64,000 bases of DNA from Bacteroidota bacterium (GCA_016185125.1 JACPOC010000002.1:62001-126000); one strand, 5' to 3'. Shown: positions 1 to 9,607, counted from the first letter of the stretch. Notes: generated from the sequence alone by a model not told the origin. Numbers and translations are program-made.

Positions 1-108
1 ATTTAGTTTTGTTTTTTGTTAAATAATTACAACTTATTCTTAAGCGGAAAAGGATGATATGGTAAGCAACTTTATTTTACACATTTCTAAAAGTAAACTG
101 TTTCAACA

Positions 109-1173
109 ATGAAAGCTGCTGAACAAATACTGCTTGATTTAAAGCGACGGATATTTAAACCTGTTTACTTTTTAAGCGGAGAAGAGGCATATTACATAGA
201 CGAAATTTCTGATTACATAGAAAACAATGTGCTTGAAAAAGATGATCGTGAATTTAATCAAAATATAGTTTATGGTAAAGATTTAGATCTTTCCGCAATT
301 ATTGGCCTGGCAAAACAATTCCCAATGATGAGTGAGTTTCAGGTAGTAATTGTTAAGGAAGCTCAGAATTTAAAGGAATTAAACAAAAATGCGTCGGATG
401 ACGAGGATGCGCCCTCATCCAAATCCGGAATTGGTAACGGCGTTTCGCAATTTGTAAATTATCTGCTTCATCCTCAGCCCACTACAATTTTAGTATTTTG
501 CTATAAGTATAAAACAATTGATAAACGCAGTGCCTTGGCTAAATCACTACAAAAAAACGCCGTTTATTTTGAGTCGGCAAAATTGTATGATAATCAGGTT
601 CCGGATTGGATAACTGCATATGTAAAATCCAAAAATTATACAATTGGAGCCAAAGCTTCTTTTTTAATTAGTGAGTTTTTAGGTAACGATTTAAGTAAAA
701 TTTCAAATGAAATTCAAAAAGTAATTATTAATGTTAAGCCCGGAAGTGAACTAACCCCGGAGCTTATTCAACATAACATCGGCATCAGTAAAGATTACAA
801 TGTTTTTGAGTTACAGGATGCTCTCGTTAAAAAAGATGTTTTAAAGGCCAACCGTATTATCATTTACTTTGCTTCCAATGAAAAAGAACACCCAACAGTT
901 ATGACCGTTAGTACCTTATATGCATACTTCAGTAAAATCTTAAAATATCATTTTTTGCCGGATAAAAGTAAATTTGCCGCAGCAGCAGCCTTAGGAGTTA
1001 ATCCTTATTTTATCGAAGGTTATGCAAAAGCGGCAGCCGTGTATAACACTCCCAAACTAAAGAATATTTTTTCCTACTTAAAAGAATGCGATCTTAAATC
1101 TAAAGGCGTGGATAACAGTGGTATTTCAAATGGAGAACTTTTAAAAGAACTAATTTATAAAATTTTACATTAA
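109..1173 (+). CDS. holA: DNA polymerase III subunit delta
   Basis: Clamp-loader subunit that binds and opens the beta sliding clamp at the replication fork. The 354-residue length is normal for HolA. The start of an AAA+-like fold is visible (YFLSGEE, residues 20-26, where the P-loop is degenerate as usual for delta). The family motif LGNDLSKISNEIQKV lies at 191-205 and NVFELQDAL at 231-239, followed by the helical collar domain. An acidic, low-complexity insert (about 95-110) interrupts the N-terminal domain. It is first in a run of rightward genes; the 108 bases before it show no recognisable gene or clear promoter. The ATG start is the only sensible one near the fold boundary. Confidence 0.93.
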   Translation: MKAAEQILLDLKRRIFKPVYFLSGEEAYYIDEISDYIENNVLEKDDREFNQNIVYGKDLDLSAIIGLAKQFPMMSEFQVVIVKEAQNLKELNKNASDDEDAPSSKSGIGNGVSQFVNYLLHPQPTTILVFCYKYKTIDKRSALAKSLQKNAVYFESAKLYDNQVPDWITAYVKSKNYTIGAKASFLISEFLGNDLSKISNEIQKVIINVKPGSELTPELIQHNIGISKDYNVFELQDALVKKDVLKANRIIIYFASNEKEHPTVMTVSTLYAYFSKILKYHFLPDKSKFAAAAALGVNPYFIEGYAKAAAVYNTPKLKNIFSYLKECDLKSKGVDNSGISNGELLKELIYKILH

Positions 1174-1295
1174 TTTTTATTAAAATTAGTGGTTGTTTTT
1201 TCATACTTTCACAACAATAATGAACATATTACCCCTGTCAATCTCTTAGTTTAAAATATATATTTTTAATAACGTTTTCGTTTTAAATTCTGAAT

Positions 1296-1303
1296 TATAT
1301 TTG
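1296..1303 (+). promoter_or_regulatory. Candidate -7 promoter box (TATATTTG)
   Basis: TATATTTG fits the Bacteroidota -7 consensus TAnnTTTG and sits 28 bases before the ATG of the M42 peptidase gene, in a 158-base AT-rich gap. No good TTG -33 element is present at the right spacing (only TTTT), so the call rests on the -7 box and its position. Confidence 0.45.
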
Positions 1304-1331
1304 GTAATTTAAGCGTGTTAAATATATATTT

Positions 1332-2429
1332 ATGGCCAAGAGCAAATCCAAATCAATTTTAAACTCAGCTTCAACAAAGTTTTTATATGAGTACCTGAAT
1401 AACACATCACCCACCGGCTTTGAAAGCGGGGGGCAAAAAATATGGCTTAATTACTTGGAACCATATATTGATGAACATTTTGTAGATACTTATGGCACAG
1501 CGGTGGGCGTTATTAATCCTGGAGCCGCTTACAAAGTTGTAATTGAGGCTCATGCCGACGAAATTAGTTGGTTTGTTCACTATATTACTAAAGAGGGTTT
1601 TATTTATCTTTGCCGCAATGGCGGAAGCGACCACCAGATAGCCCCATCCAAGCGGGTTAATATTCATACCGATAAAGGAATTGTTAAAGCTGTATTTGGC
1701 TGGCCGGCTATTCACGTAAGAGAACCGGCAAGAGAAGAAAGCCCTACTTTAAAAAATATTTTTCTTGATCTTGGATGTAAAAACGAAAAGGAAGTAGCAG
1801 ACCTTGGAGTTCATGTAGGATGCGTGGTAACATACGAAGACGAGTTAATGGAACTTAACAACCGTTATTATACCGGTCGCGCTCTCGATAACCGAATCGG
1901 CGGTTTTATGATTGCGGAAGTAGCACGTTTACTTAAAGAAAGAAAAACAAAATTACCTTTTGGCTTATACATTGTTAACGCTGTACAAGAAGAAGTAGGG
2001 TTACACGGTGCTGAAATGATAGCGCGCCGCATAAAACCAAACGTGGCCATCATCACCGATGTTTGCCACGATACTCAAACACCAATGATGAATAAAATTG
2101 CCAGCGGAGATTTAAGTTGCGGAAAAGGGCCGGTGTTAAGCTACGCCCCTGCCGTTCAAAACAATTTATTGAAACTTATTATTAATGCTGCAAAAAAAGA
2201 AAAAATACCATTCCAGCGTTTAGCGGCTGCCAGGGCTACCGGAACCGATACCGATGCCTTTGCCTATTCTATGGAAGGTATTGCTTCAGCCTTAATTTCA
2301 TTGCCGCTGCGCTATATGCATACCACTGTGGAGACCGTTAATAAACAGGATGTGGAACAAGTAATTGAACTTATTTACGCCACATTAAAAACAATAAAAA
2401 ACAATCAGGACTTCAGATATATTAAATAA
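1332..2429 (+). CDS. M42 family metallopeptidase
   Basis: Cytosolic di-zinc aminopeptidase of the M42 (glutamyl aminopeptidase / FrvX / former endoglucanase M) family, expected to trim peptides from the N-terminus as a large oligomer. Metal and catalytic residues can be placed: H74 and D76 in EAHADE, D186 in ALDNRIGG, the Glu pair E220-E221 in VQEEVGLHGA, D243 in ITDVCHD and H330 in RYMHTTVE. The 365-residue length is typical. It has no signal peptide, consistent with a cytoplasmic enzyme. Substrate preference cannot be read from sequence. The gene stands alone between holA and the GH3-like gene, with its own candidate promoter. Confidence 0.92.
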   Translation: MAKSKSKSILNSASTKFLYEYLNNTSPTGFESGGQKIWLNYLEPYIDEHFVDTYGTAVGVINPGAAYKVVIEAHADEISWFVHYITKEGFIYLCRNGGSDHQIAPSKRVNIHTDKGIVKAVFGWPAIHVREPAREESPTLKNIFLDLGCKNEKEVADLGVHVGCVVTYEDELMELNNRYYTGRALDNRIGGFMIAEVARLLKERKTKLPFGLYIVNAVQEEVGLHGAEMIARRIKPNVAIITDVCHDTQTPMMNKIASGDLSCGKGPVLSYAPAVQNNLLKLIINAAKKEKIPFQRLAAARATGTDTDAFAYSMEGIASALISLPLRYMHTTVETVNKQDVEQVIELIYATLKTIKNNQDFRYIK

Positions 2430-2488
2430 TCCCACATACTCTGAAGCTTTTTACTTTAAGTATATAAAAATAGTTCTTCAATAACCAA

Positions 2489-4024
2489 ATGCCAATTCTT
2501 GGTTCCATAATCAAACAAGTAATTTCGGTAAGAAGTAAAATTCCCACCCGAAGAACCGCTTATAAACAGCAGATAAGGCAGCTTCGCAAACTTTTACTTA
2601 AAGCTCAGTTTACCGAGTTTGGAAAAAAATATCTTTTTAATGAATTGGTTCTTTTGGAAGATCCTATTAAGTTATTTCAAAAAACCGTTCCGCAACATGA
2701 TTATCAAAGCATTTTTAACCAATGGTGGCATCGCTCTTTAAAAGGAGAAAAAAATATTTGCTGGCCCGGAATGATAAAGTATTTTGCTTTAAGCAGTGGC
2801 ACTTCTGAATCGGCGAGTAAACACATTCCTGTAACTAAAACAATGATCAGCGCTATTCAAAAAGGAACGCTGCGACAAATTATATCCACAAAAAATTTTA
2901 ATTTTACAAAAGAACAATACGAAACTGAAATTTTATTTGTTGGCGGAAGCACTAACTTAAATTATAACGGCACTTATTTCAGCGGAGATTTAAGTGGAAT
3001 TACTACGGGTACACAACCACGATGGTTTCAGAATTTTTCATTACCCGGTCCCGACATTCGCTCTCAATCTGTTTGGGAAGACAAATTGCAAGATATAGTT
3101 AACAACGCTAAAAGCTGGGACGTAGGCTTTATCTGCGGCGTTCCGGCATGGATACAAATATTATTTGAACGCATTATTAAACATTATAACGTTAATACCA
3201 TTCATGATATTTGGCCAAAACTGGCAGTATTTGTGCATGGTGGAGTGGCAATTCATCCCTATAAAAATACCATAAACTCGCTTTGCAGTAAGCCATTAAT
3301 TTTTCTGGACACTTACATGGCCTCGGAAGGATTTATCGCTTACCAGGATAGACCCAACCCACAACAGGCAATGAAGTTGCTTACCGATAATAAAATGTTT
3401 TTTGAGTTTATACCTTTTACCGACGAGAACTTTGATGCGGACGGCAATATTAAACCAAATACCAAAGCATTAAATCTTACTGAAGTAGAGTTGGATAAAG
3501 ATTATGCTTTGCTTATAACAAATTGCGCCGGAGCTTGGCGGTATCTTATAGGCGATACAATAAAATTTACAGATTTAAAACGTTGCGAAATAATTATTAC
3601 CGGCCGAACCAAACATTTTCTGAGTCTGTGCGGCGAACATTTAAGTGTGGATAATATGAATCAGGCCATTAAATATACCGCGGAGGAATTAGGAATTTCC
3701 ATTAATGAATATTGTGTTGCGGGAATTCCTTATGAAGGACTCTTTGCTCACCACTGGTTTGTTGGTGTTGATAAACAAGTAGATGAAAATTTACTAATAG
3801 AAAAAATAGACTCGCATTTAAAATTACTTAACGACGATTATATTACCGAGCGAAGGCACGCGTTAAAAAAATTATTTATTACCGTACTTCCAAATCAGGC
3901 TTTTATTGATTTTTTAGCCAGCAAAAATAGACTGGGAGGACAAAGTAAATTTCCAAGAGTGCTGAAAAAGAAACAATTAGAAGATTGGCAGCATTTTTTA
4001 ATGAGTTATAATAAAACAATTTGA
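2489..4024 (+). CDS. GH3 auxin-responsive promoter family protein
   Basis: Adenylate-forming enzyme of the GH3 fold. Plant GH3 proteins join amino acids to acyl substrates such as jasmonate or auxin; bacterial members are mostly uncharacterised. The ATP/phosphate-binding motif LSSGTSESASKHIPVT (101-116) is intact. A second adenylation motif (YMASEGFIAYQ, near 275) and the GAWRYLIGDTIKF segment (near 350-362) match the family. The 511-residue length is normal. Its stop codon overlaps the start of the following LysE-type exporter, so the two are probably co-transcribed. An acyl-amino-acid product that is then exported is possible, but this is inference from position only. Confidence 0.85.
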   Translation: MPILGSIIKQVISVRSKIPTRRTAYKQQIRQLRKLLLKAQFTEFGKKYLFNELVLLEDPIKLFQKTVPQHDYQSIFNQWWHRSLKGEKNICWPGMIKYFALSSGTSESASKHIPVTKTMISAIQKGTLRQIISTKNFNFTKEQYETEILFVGGSTNLNYNGTYFSGDLSGITTGTQPRWFQNFSLPGPDIRSQSVWEDKLQDIVNNAKSWDVGFICGVPAWIQILFERIIKHYNVNTIHDIWPKLAVFVHGGVAIHPYKNTINSLCSKPLIFLDTYMASEGFIAYQDRPNPQQAMKLLTDNKMFFEFIPFTDENFDADGNIKPNTKALNLTEVELDKDYALLITNCAGAWRYLIGDTIKFTDLKRCEIIITGRTKHFLSLCGEHLSVDNMNQAIKYTAEELGISINEYCVAGIPYEGLFAHHWFVGVDKQVDENLLIEKIDSHLKLLNDDYITERRHALKKLFITVLPNQAFIDFLASKNRLGGQSKFPRVLKKKQLEDWQHFLMSYNKTI

Positions 4025-4662
4025 TACTCAGTCTCATATCTCAAACAATTGTAATTGTTCTTTTCCTTACGTTTTCGTTTGGCCCCGCTTTTTTTGCTTT
4101 AATAAATGCCGGAATAAAACATGGTTACAAATCAGGTTCCATTTTAGCCATAGGAGTTGTAATGAGTGACTTTTTACTGTGCATCCTTATCATTTTACTG
4201 GTTCATTACGGTGCCACAAATTTTATTACCGACGAAAAAAGTCAAAGATTCATGGGAATAATCGCAGGTATTATTCTTATAATATTTGGCGCTCTTTATT
4301 TTAAAAAACCTCCTGTTTCAAAAAAGGATGAAGAGGTGGATATTTATGTCCCTTCCACAAAAGCCATGGTACTAAAAGGATTTTTCTTAAACATTCTTAA
4401 CCCGGCGGTTTGGCTTATATGGCTGGGAAATGTAACGGCTGTAAGCAAAACATTGCATTACTCAGTTTGGAGAATGATCCTTTACTTTAGCATCACCTTA
4501 GGACTCGTATTGTTAGTTGAGTTTGCAAAAGTTGCAGCCGCTGAAAAATTAAAAAAATTTTTAACAGATAAAATAATGCACAACGTAAATATTATTACAG
4601 GAATATTATTGGTTATCTTTGGCCTTGTATTAATCTATAATCATTATTTTGAAAGTACATGA
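4021..4662 (+). CDS. LysE family translocator
   Basis: Inner-membrane exporter of the LysE/RhtB superfamily, which moves amino acids or related small molecules out of the cell. Six hydrophobic segments fill the 213 residues, with the family signature around FGPAFFALINAGIKHG near the first helix and the loop NILNPAVWLIWLG in the middle. The start is taken as TTG at 4021, overlapping the TGA of the GH3 gene; no ATG lies near the first helix. The gene also overlaps the next gene by four bases (ATGA), so GH3-LysE-DUF493 form a tightly coupled unit. Substrate unknown. Confidence 0.85.
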   Translation: MILSLISQTIVIVLFLTFSFGPAFFALINAGIKHGYKSGSILAIGVVMSDFLLCILIILLVHYGATNFITDEKSQRFMGIIAGIILIIFGALYFKKPPVSKKDEEVDIYVPSTKAMVLKGFFLNILNPAVWLIWLGNVTAVSKTLHYSVWRMILYFSITLGLVLLVEFAKVAAAEKLKKFLTDKIMHNVNIITGILLVIFGLVLIYNHYFEST

Positions 4663-4931
4663 CGCCGGAAGACCTGGAAAAATTTAAACAAAAACTTATT
4701 GAAACCACACCATTCCCAAGTGTATACATGTATAAGTTTATTGTTGAAAGCAACAATCGAAAAATAGCGCTGGTGGAAAATTTATTTGAAGCCGAAGCCG
4801 ATATTCACACCAAAGAGAGCGGAAGCGGCAAATACACAAGTGTAACGGCAAAAATTGTTGTAGTAAATGTTGAAGAAGTAATTGAAGTATATAAAAGGGC
4901 TGCTGAAATTCCGGGCATTATTTTTTTATGA
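4659..4931 (+). CDS. DUF493 family protein (YbeD-like)
   Basis: A 90-residue protein that fits the small ACT-like alpha/beta DUF493 family (E. coli YbeD). It has the FPSVYMYKFIVE strand near residues 19-30 and the pattern SGSGKYTSVTAKIVV (54-68) typical of these proteins. The family has been linked to regulation near lipoate genes in proteobacteria, but no lipoate gene is present here, so no role is assigned. The start ATG overlaps the stop of the LysE-type exporter by four bases, implying translational coupling. Confidence 0.82.
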   Translation: MTPEDLEKFKQKLIETTPFPSVYMYKFIVESNNRKIALVENLFEAEADIHTKESGSGKYTSVTAKIVVVNVEEVIEVYKRAAEIPGIIFL

Positions 4932-4955
4932 TCAACAATAAATCTTAAAAATAAA

Positions 4956-5825
4956 ATGGCAATAGAACTTATTTCCCCACTCTTAAAAATAAAAATTAAT
5001 CAGAAAGGTGCTGAATTATGCAGTGTAACCAATAACGATGGCGTAGAGTATATTTGGCAGGCCAATGCAGATATCTGGCCAAGACATGCTCCTGTTTTAT
5101 TTCCAATTGTTGGAAAATTAAAGGACGATGAATTAAATCATGAAAATAAATCCTACACCTTAACCCAACATGGTTTTGCAAGGGACATGAATTTTGAACT
5201 TGTGGCATCTGAACTTAATTTCTGCACGTTCCAGTTGCAATCAAATGAACACACGCGAAGCAAATTTCCATTCGACTTTATATTTGAAGTGCGTTTTGAT
5301 CTTGAGAATTCTACTTTAAAAACATCCTATAAGGTGTATAATCCATCTAAAGAAACATTGCGTTTTTCATTGGGAGCTCATCCCGGTTTTAATTGCCCTT
5401 TACTTCCTGAAGAATCAATGCAAGATTATTATCTTGAGTTTGAATCCGATAATTACAAGCAAACATTGTTGCATAATGGTTTGCTATCTGACGAAAAATT
5501 GAACCTGAATTTAAAAGATAATAAATTGCCGCTTTCCCCCTCCGTATTTGATAAAGATGCTATGGTGTTTGAAAACAATCAGATAAATAAAATTAGTTTG
5601 TGTTCAAAAACCTCAGCCCACAAAATAATTATGGAATGCGAAAACTGGCCTTATTTTGGAATCTGGTCTAAAAAAGGTTGTGATAAATTCGTGTGCCTTG
5701 AACCTTGGTTTGGTATTGCCGATAATATAAATTCTACCAAAAAATTTTCTGATAAAAACGGTCTCATACATTTATCCGGCGGAGAAGAATTTAAGGCTTC
5801 CTTTAGCACCGCTTTTTATCAATAA
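4956..5825 (+). CDS. Aldose 1-epimerase family protein
   Basis: Predicted cytosolic sugar-ring epimerase of the galactose-mutarotase superfold, closest in style to the LacX/YeaD subgroup. Conserved histidines are visible as H72 in QHGFAR and H142 in GAHPGF, and a candidate catalytic Glu sits in CLEPWFGIAD near residue 248. The 289-residue length fits. The substrate (hexose or hexose-6-phosphate) cannot be read from sequence. It lies 24 bases after the DUF493 gene and is probably the last gene of that rightward group before the tig promoter. Confidence 0.87.
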   Translation: MAIELISPLLKIKINQKGAELCSVTNNDGVEYIWQANADIWPRHAPVLFPIVGKLKDDELNHENKSYTLTQHGFARDMNFELVASELNFCTFQLQSNEHTRSKFPFDFIFEVRFDLENSTLKTSYKVYNPSKETLRFSLGAHPGFNCPLLPEESMQDYYLEFESDNYKQTLLHNGLLSDEKLNLNLKDNKLPLSPSVFDKDAMVFENNQINKISLCSKTSAHKIIMECENWPYFGIWSKKGCDKFVCLEPWFGIADNINSTKKFSDKNGLIHLSGGEEFKASFSTAFYQ

Positions 5826-5883
5826 AATTGTTAATTTTCTCACTTTCAGGTCTTTAAAAACCATTTTAATGGTAAAAATTTTG

Positions 5884-5891
5884 TATTTTTG
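5884..5891 (+). promoter_or_regulatory. Promoter -7 box upstream of tig (TATTTTTG)
   Basis: TATTTTTG followed by CCCC matches the strong Bacteroidota -7 form TAnnTTTG. It lies 27 bases before the tig start, in a 92-base gap. A TTT at 5864-5866 is the best available -33 element (spacing 17). Confidence 0.6.
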
Positions 5892-5917
5892 CCCCTCTAA
5901 ATTTTATTAAGAATTAC

Positions 5918-7258
5918 ATGATGAATATTACCAAGCACGAAATCGATAACCTTAACGCAGAAATAAAAATTGCCGTTACACCAGCTGATTATGAAACGCG
6001 TGTATCTGAGGCGCTTAAAAAAGTTCAGCGCCAAGCTTCTATGCCCGGCTTCAGACCCGGGAAAGTGCCAGGAGGCTTAATTAAAAAACAATACGGAACT
6101 CAAATAATGGTAGATGAAATCAATAAATTATTGAATGATTCTATTTACAAATATATTGAAGAAAATAAAATTGAAATTTTAGGAAATCCATTGCCAAAAG
6201 ATCAGACTGCTGTTGATTTTGCAAAACAAAAAGAATTTGAATTTATATATCAAGTTGGTTTGGCTCCAAAGTTCGATGTCAGCTTGGATTCAAATCACAC
6301 TTTTACTTTTAAAACGGTAAAGGTAGATGATGAACTAATTGAAAAATATGTAAAAGATGTTAGACGTAATTATGGCAAGCCTCAAAACCCCGAAGTGGCC
6401 GGAGAAAAAGATGTTGTGTTTGTGGATATTAACGAATTGGATGAAACAGGTAATATAAAGCCCGGAGGTATTTTTAAAAGCACCAGCGTAAGCGCCGAAC
6501 GAATTAAAAATGAAAGCGGAAAAGCTAAAATATTAGGCGCAAAAAAGGATGATAAAATTATTTTAAGCATTGATGAGTTGTACGAAAACGCTCTTGATAA
6601 AAGTGTATCCTTAGGCATCGACAAAGACGCGGCGGAGCATGCGCATTGCAATTTACAGCTAACAGTAAAAAACATAGCGCGCTTAGAAGACGCGGAACTA
6701 GATCAGGAATTATTTGATAAAGTTTACGGTCCCGGCAAGGTAACTACTGAAGAAGAATTCAGAAACAAAATAAAAGAAGAATTAGGCATGATGTTTAATG
6801 CTGATTCAGAACGTTTTTTGAAAACAGAAGTTGAAAAACAATTGGTTGATAAATTAAACATACAATTGCCCGACGAATTTTTAAAACGCTGGTTAATGGC
6901 TGTTAATGAAAAGCCGGTTACTCAGGAAGAACTTGAAAAAGATTATCCAAATTATGCCAAAGCAATGCAGTGGCGTTTAATTGAAAATAAGATTATTAAA
7001 GACAATGAGATAAAAGTGGAAGCGGAAGAAGCTACCGAAGAAGCAAAAATCTTTATTAAAGGGGAATACGCCCGCTATGGCCAGGTTGCGCAAGATGAAG
7101 ATGTGGAAAAAATTGCTAAAGATCTTTTAAGCAAAGAAAAAGAAGCGCAGAAAATTTTTGAAAACCTTTACAGCAAAAAAGTATTAAGTCTTATTAAAGA
7201 AAAATGCACCTTACAAACTAAAGAATTAAGTTACGACGAATTTTTTAAGAATAATTAA
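5918..7258 (+). CDS. tig: Trigger factor
   Basis: Ribosome-associated chaperone that shields nascent chains at the exit tunnel. The ribosome-docking loop GFRPGKVP is at residues 44-51 within the N-terminal domain. The middle region (about 155-245), where the FKBP-type prolyl isomerase domain normally lies, lacks an easily recognised PPIase core, as is common in Bacteroidota trigger factors. The C-terminal helical arms follow from about 255 to 446. The protein starts MMN, so ATG at 5918 or 5921 is possible. It has its own promoter and an intrinsic terminator immediately after the stop, so it is probably monocistronic. Confidence 0.93.
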   Translation: MMNITKHEIDNLNAEIKIAVTPADYETRVSEALKKVQRQASMPGFRPGKVPGGLIKKQYGTQIMVDEINKLLNDSIYKYIEENKIEILGNPLPKDQTAVDFAKQKEFEFIYQVGLAPKFDVSLDSNHTFTFKTVKVDDELIEKYVKDVRRNYGKPQNPEVAGEKDVVFVDINELDETGNIKPGGIFKSTSVSAERIKNESGKAKILGAKKDDKIILSIDELYENALDKSVSLGIDKDAAEHAHCNLQLTVKNIARLEDAELDQELFDKVYGPGKVTTEEEFRNKIKEELGMMFNADSERFLKTEVEKQLVDKLNIQLPDEFLKRWLMAVNEKPVTQEELEKDYPNYAKAMQWRLIENKIIKDNEIKVEAEEATEEAKIFIKGEYARYGQVAQDEDVEKIAKDLLSKEKEAQKIFENLYSKKVLSLIKEKCTLQTKELSYDEFFKNN

Positions 7259-7278
7259 TAGTTAAAAATCAATTTAAG

Positions 7279-7317
7279 ATCCTGTCTTTTCGTTATGTAA
7301 AGACAGGATTTTTTTTT
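7279..7317 (+). terminator. Intrinsic terminator of tig
   Basis: A perfect 11-bp stem (ATCCTGTCTTT / AAAGACAGGAT) with a 9-base loop, followed by an unbroken run of T, 21 bases after the tig stop. It sits between the convergent genes tig and the hydrolase at 7328; the T-run is only on the rightward side. Confidence 0.93.
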
Positions 7318-7327
7318 AAATCAAAGA

Positions 7328-8122
7328 TCAAACACATTTTCTGAGAAACTTTCTTAACTCTTTATTACTTTGCCGCGGCGATTCTAAAAAACCAAAATGC
7401 CCGTCGTGCTCCAAATATAAAATTGTTTTATTATTAATAATTTGCGATTGTTCTAAAAGCTGCTGAGCTGGCAAAACATTGTCATGCTCGCCAATTACCA
7501 TCATAATAGGATATTTTACTAATCCCAAAATTATATCACGGCTTGGCCTATCCTTTAAGCCATGCAGCGCGGCAATAATTCCCTGCTGGCCGGTGCCTTT
7601 AGCTATTTTACTTGCAAATGAAATTTCATCTTTTAAATACTTTAAATTTTTAGACGCAAATAAATTTTTAATAGCATTTTTAGTATAAACACGTCGATTT
7701 GCTTTTACCGCTTTAATTGCCCGCATTCGCTCTGTTTTTTTTTCTTCTGTGTCTGCAAGGGCGGTGCTATGATAAAGACACATTCCGCGCAAATGATCAG
7801 GAAAAAGATCAGCGAAAGCAAGGCTTACATACCCACCCATACTGTGTCCGATGAGTACGTATTTTTTAAGCCCGAGATGATCCATAACCGCTTTAACGCA
7901 TTTTGCCATCAGATCCATACTGTGGGCATACCCAAAACAAGCCGTGTTTCCGTGACCGGGCAAATCAATTGAAATGACACGGTAAGAACGTGAAAGATCT
8001 TTAATGGTTGATTCCCAAATTTTGTGCGAACCTAAAAATCCGTGCAACAGCACAACAGCTTTCCCTTTTCCTTTATCAAAAAACGTAACAGTTTCATTTT
8101 TATAAAGGCAGGTTTTAAGCAT
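7328..8122 (-). CDS. Alpha/beta fold hydrolase
   Basis: Soluble serine hydrolase with the classic triad. The nucleophile S94 is in GHSMGG (92-97), the acid is D214 in GEHDNVLP, and the base is H242 in EHDGHFGF. The oxyanion-hole motif HGF is at 27-29. At 264 residues with a short cap region, it resembles the BioH/MenH/esterase group, but substrate cannot be assigned. It lies three bases after the M24 peptidase gene on the same strand and is probably co-transcribed with it. No signal peptide is seen. Confidence 0.88.
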   Translation of the reverse strand: MLKTCLYKNETVTFFDKGKGKAVVLLHGFLGSHKIWESTIKDLSRSYRVISIDLPGHGNTACFGYAHSMDLMAKCVKAVMDHLGLKKYVLIGHSMGGYVSLAFADLFPDHLRGMCLYHSTALADTEEKKTERMRAIKAVKANRRVYTKNAIKNLFASKNLKYLKDEISFASKIAKGTGQQGIIAALHGLKDRPSRDIILGLVKYPIMMVIGEHDNVLPAQQLLEQSQIINNKTILYLEHDGHFGFLESPRQSNKELRKFLRKCV

Positions 8123-8125
8123 AAA

Positions 8126-9418
8126 TTATTTCGAATTCATCAACTCTTCAATTTCATCTGCGGCAACGGGAATATTTTTCATCAAATCAATTTGCGAATT
8201 GGTGGTTACCAGAATATTATTTTCCAGGCGAATCCCTAAATTTTCTTCGCGAATATAAATGCCCGGCTCCACGGTAAATACCATTCCGGCCTGAATAGGC
8301 TCAGTAAAAAAGCCAACATCATGCACATCTAATCCTAAAAAATGGCTGGTTCCATGCATGAAATATTTTTTGTAAGCCGGCCAATTTGCATTTTGCTTTT
8401 TTACATCTTCGGTAGTAATCAAACCTAATTGAAGCAGTTCTTCCGTCATTAAATCTCCCACGGCTTTGTTGTATTTTTCAAAAGTTTGTGCGGGCAGTAA
8501 TAATTTTGTAGCGGCATCTTTTACACGAAGCACCGCGTTATAAACTTCTTTCTGGCGTTTACTGAATTTTCCGCTTACGGGAATACAACGGGTCATGTCG
8601 CTCGCATAATTAGCGTATTCTGCAGCCACATCTAAAAGAATAACATCGCCATCCTTACATTGCTTATTGTTATCTACGTAATGCAGCACGCAGGCATTAA
8701 AGCCGCTGGCAATAATGGGACTATAAGCATACCCTTGAGAACGATTACAAATAAATTCATGGATGAGCTCTGCCTCTATTTCATATTCCCAAACACCGGG
8801 TTTTATAAATGATAAAAGTCTTCTAAACCCTTTCTCGGTAATATCACAAGCCTGCTGAATCAACTCAATCTCCTTGGTGCTTTTAATAGCTCTGATTCGG
8901 TGCATAATGGGCGCACTTCGCTCATATTTATGCAAGGGATAAGCGTTCATTAATTTTTTATTAAACCTTACCTGCGCGGTTTCAGTTTCAATGTGTACGC
9001 GAGCATGTTCGTTGCTGTTCAAATAAATATTTTCGCATTGAAGAATAAACGGTTTCATTATCTTTTCAAATTCATGATGCCAGTAAATATGTTCAATGCC
9101 GCTTACTTTAGTTGCCTGTTCTTTGTTTAATTTAGCTCCTTCCCAAATAGAGATAAGCTCACTGGTTTCCTTTACAAATAAAATCTCTCTGTGTTTGCCA
9201 TCTTTAGCATCAGGAAAAATAACCAGAATAGTATCTTCCTGATCAACCCCGGTTAAATAAAACAAATCGCTGTTTTGCCTGAAACCCATACTTCCATCGG
9301 CATTGGTAGGCATAATATCATTGCTTACAAAAACCGCCAGCGAATTAGGTTTTAAATGATTTTTAAATTTATGTCGGTTCTCGGTAAATAAAGAATTATC
9401 TATGGCTTGGTACTTCAT
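8126..9418 (-). CDS. Xaa-Pro aminopeptidase (M24B, aminopeptidase P type)
   Basis: Metallopeptidase that removes an N-terminal residue preceding proline. The N-terminal creatinase-like domain (about 1-165) is followed by the pita-bread catalytic domain. The five metal ligands are all present: D263 and D274 in LLDVAAEYANYASDMTR, H359 in HGTSHFLGLD, E384 in TVEPGIY and E399 in RLENN. The 430-residue length is normal for bacterial aminopeptidase P. No secretion signal is evident. It leads a two-gene leftward unit with the alpha/beta hydrolase. Confidence 0.92.
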   Translation of the reverse strand: MKYQAIDNSLFTENRHKFKNHLKPNSLAVFVSNDIMPTNADGSMGFRQNSDLFYLTGVDQEDTILVIFPDAKDGKHREILFVKETSELISIWEGAKLNKEQATKVSGIEHIYWHHEFEKIMKPFILQCENIYLNSNEHARVHIETETAQVRFNKKLMNAYPLHKYERSAPIMHRIRAIKSTKEIELIQQACDITEKGFRRLLSFIKPGVWEYEIEAELIHEFICNRSQGYAYSPIIASGFNACVLHYVDNNKQCKDGDVILLDVAAEYANYASDMTRCIPVSGKFSKRQKEVYNAVLRVKDAATKLLLPAQTFEKYNKAVGDLMTEELLQLGLITTEDVKKQNANWPAYKKYFMHGTSHFLGLDVHDVGFFTEPIQAGMVFTVEPGIYIREENLGIRLENNILVTTNSQIDLMKNIPVAADEIEELMNSK

Positions 9419-9581
9419 GATAGAATATTTAAAAACATTAAATTAACCACAAACCTTTTTAATTTCAAAATTTGAGCCTCATTAAAAACACTCTTTTTTA
9501 ATATTCTTCACTTATGGTTTAACATTCTCGTCTGCCAAAAAAATATTGCGAAAAAAACCCGTTTATTGAAAATTTTAAAGC

Positions 9582-9589
9582 TATATTTG
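9582..9589 (+). promoter_or_regulatory. Candidate -7 box (TATATTTG) of the DUF5606 gene
   Basis: TATATTTG matches TAnnTTTG and ends 18 bases before the ATG at 9608. It supports that ATG over the upstream in-frame TTG at 9566, because a start at 9566 would place the promoter inside the gene. Confidence 0.5.
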
Positions 9590-9607
9590 CCTATAAGTTT
9601 TAATGAT

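Noticed and set aside
9566-9607. TTG start 14 codons upstream for the DUF5606 protein
   Set aside because: It would include the TATATTTG promoter box, and the conserved domain begins at ATG 9608.
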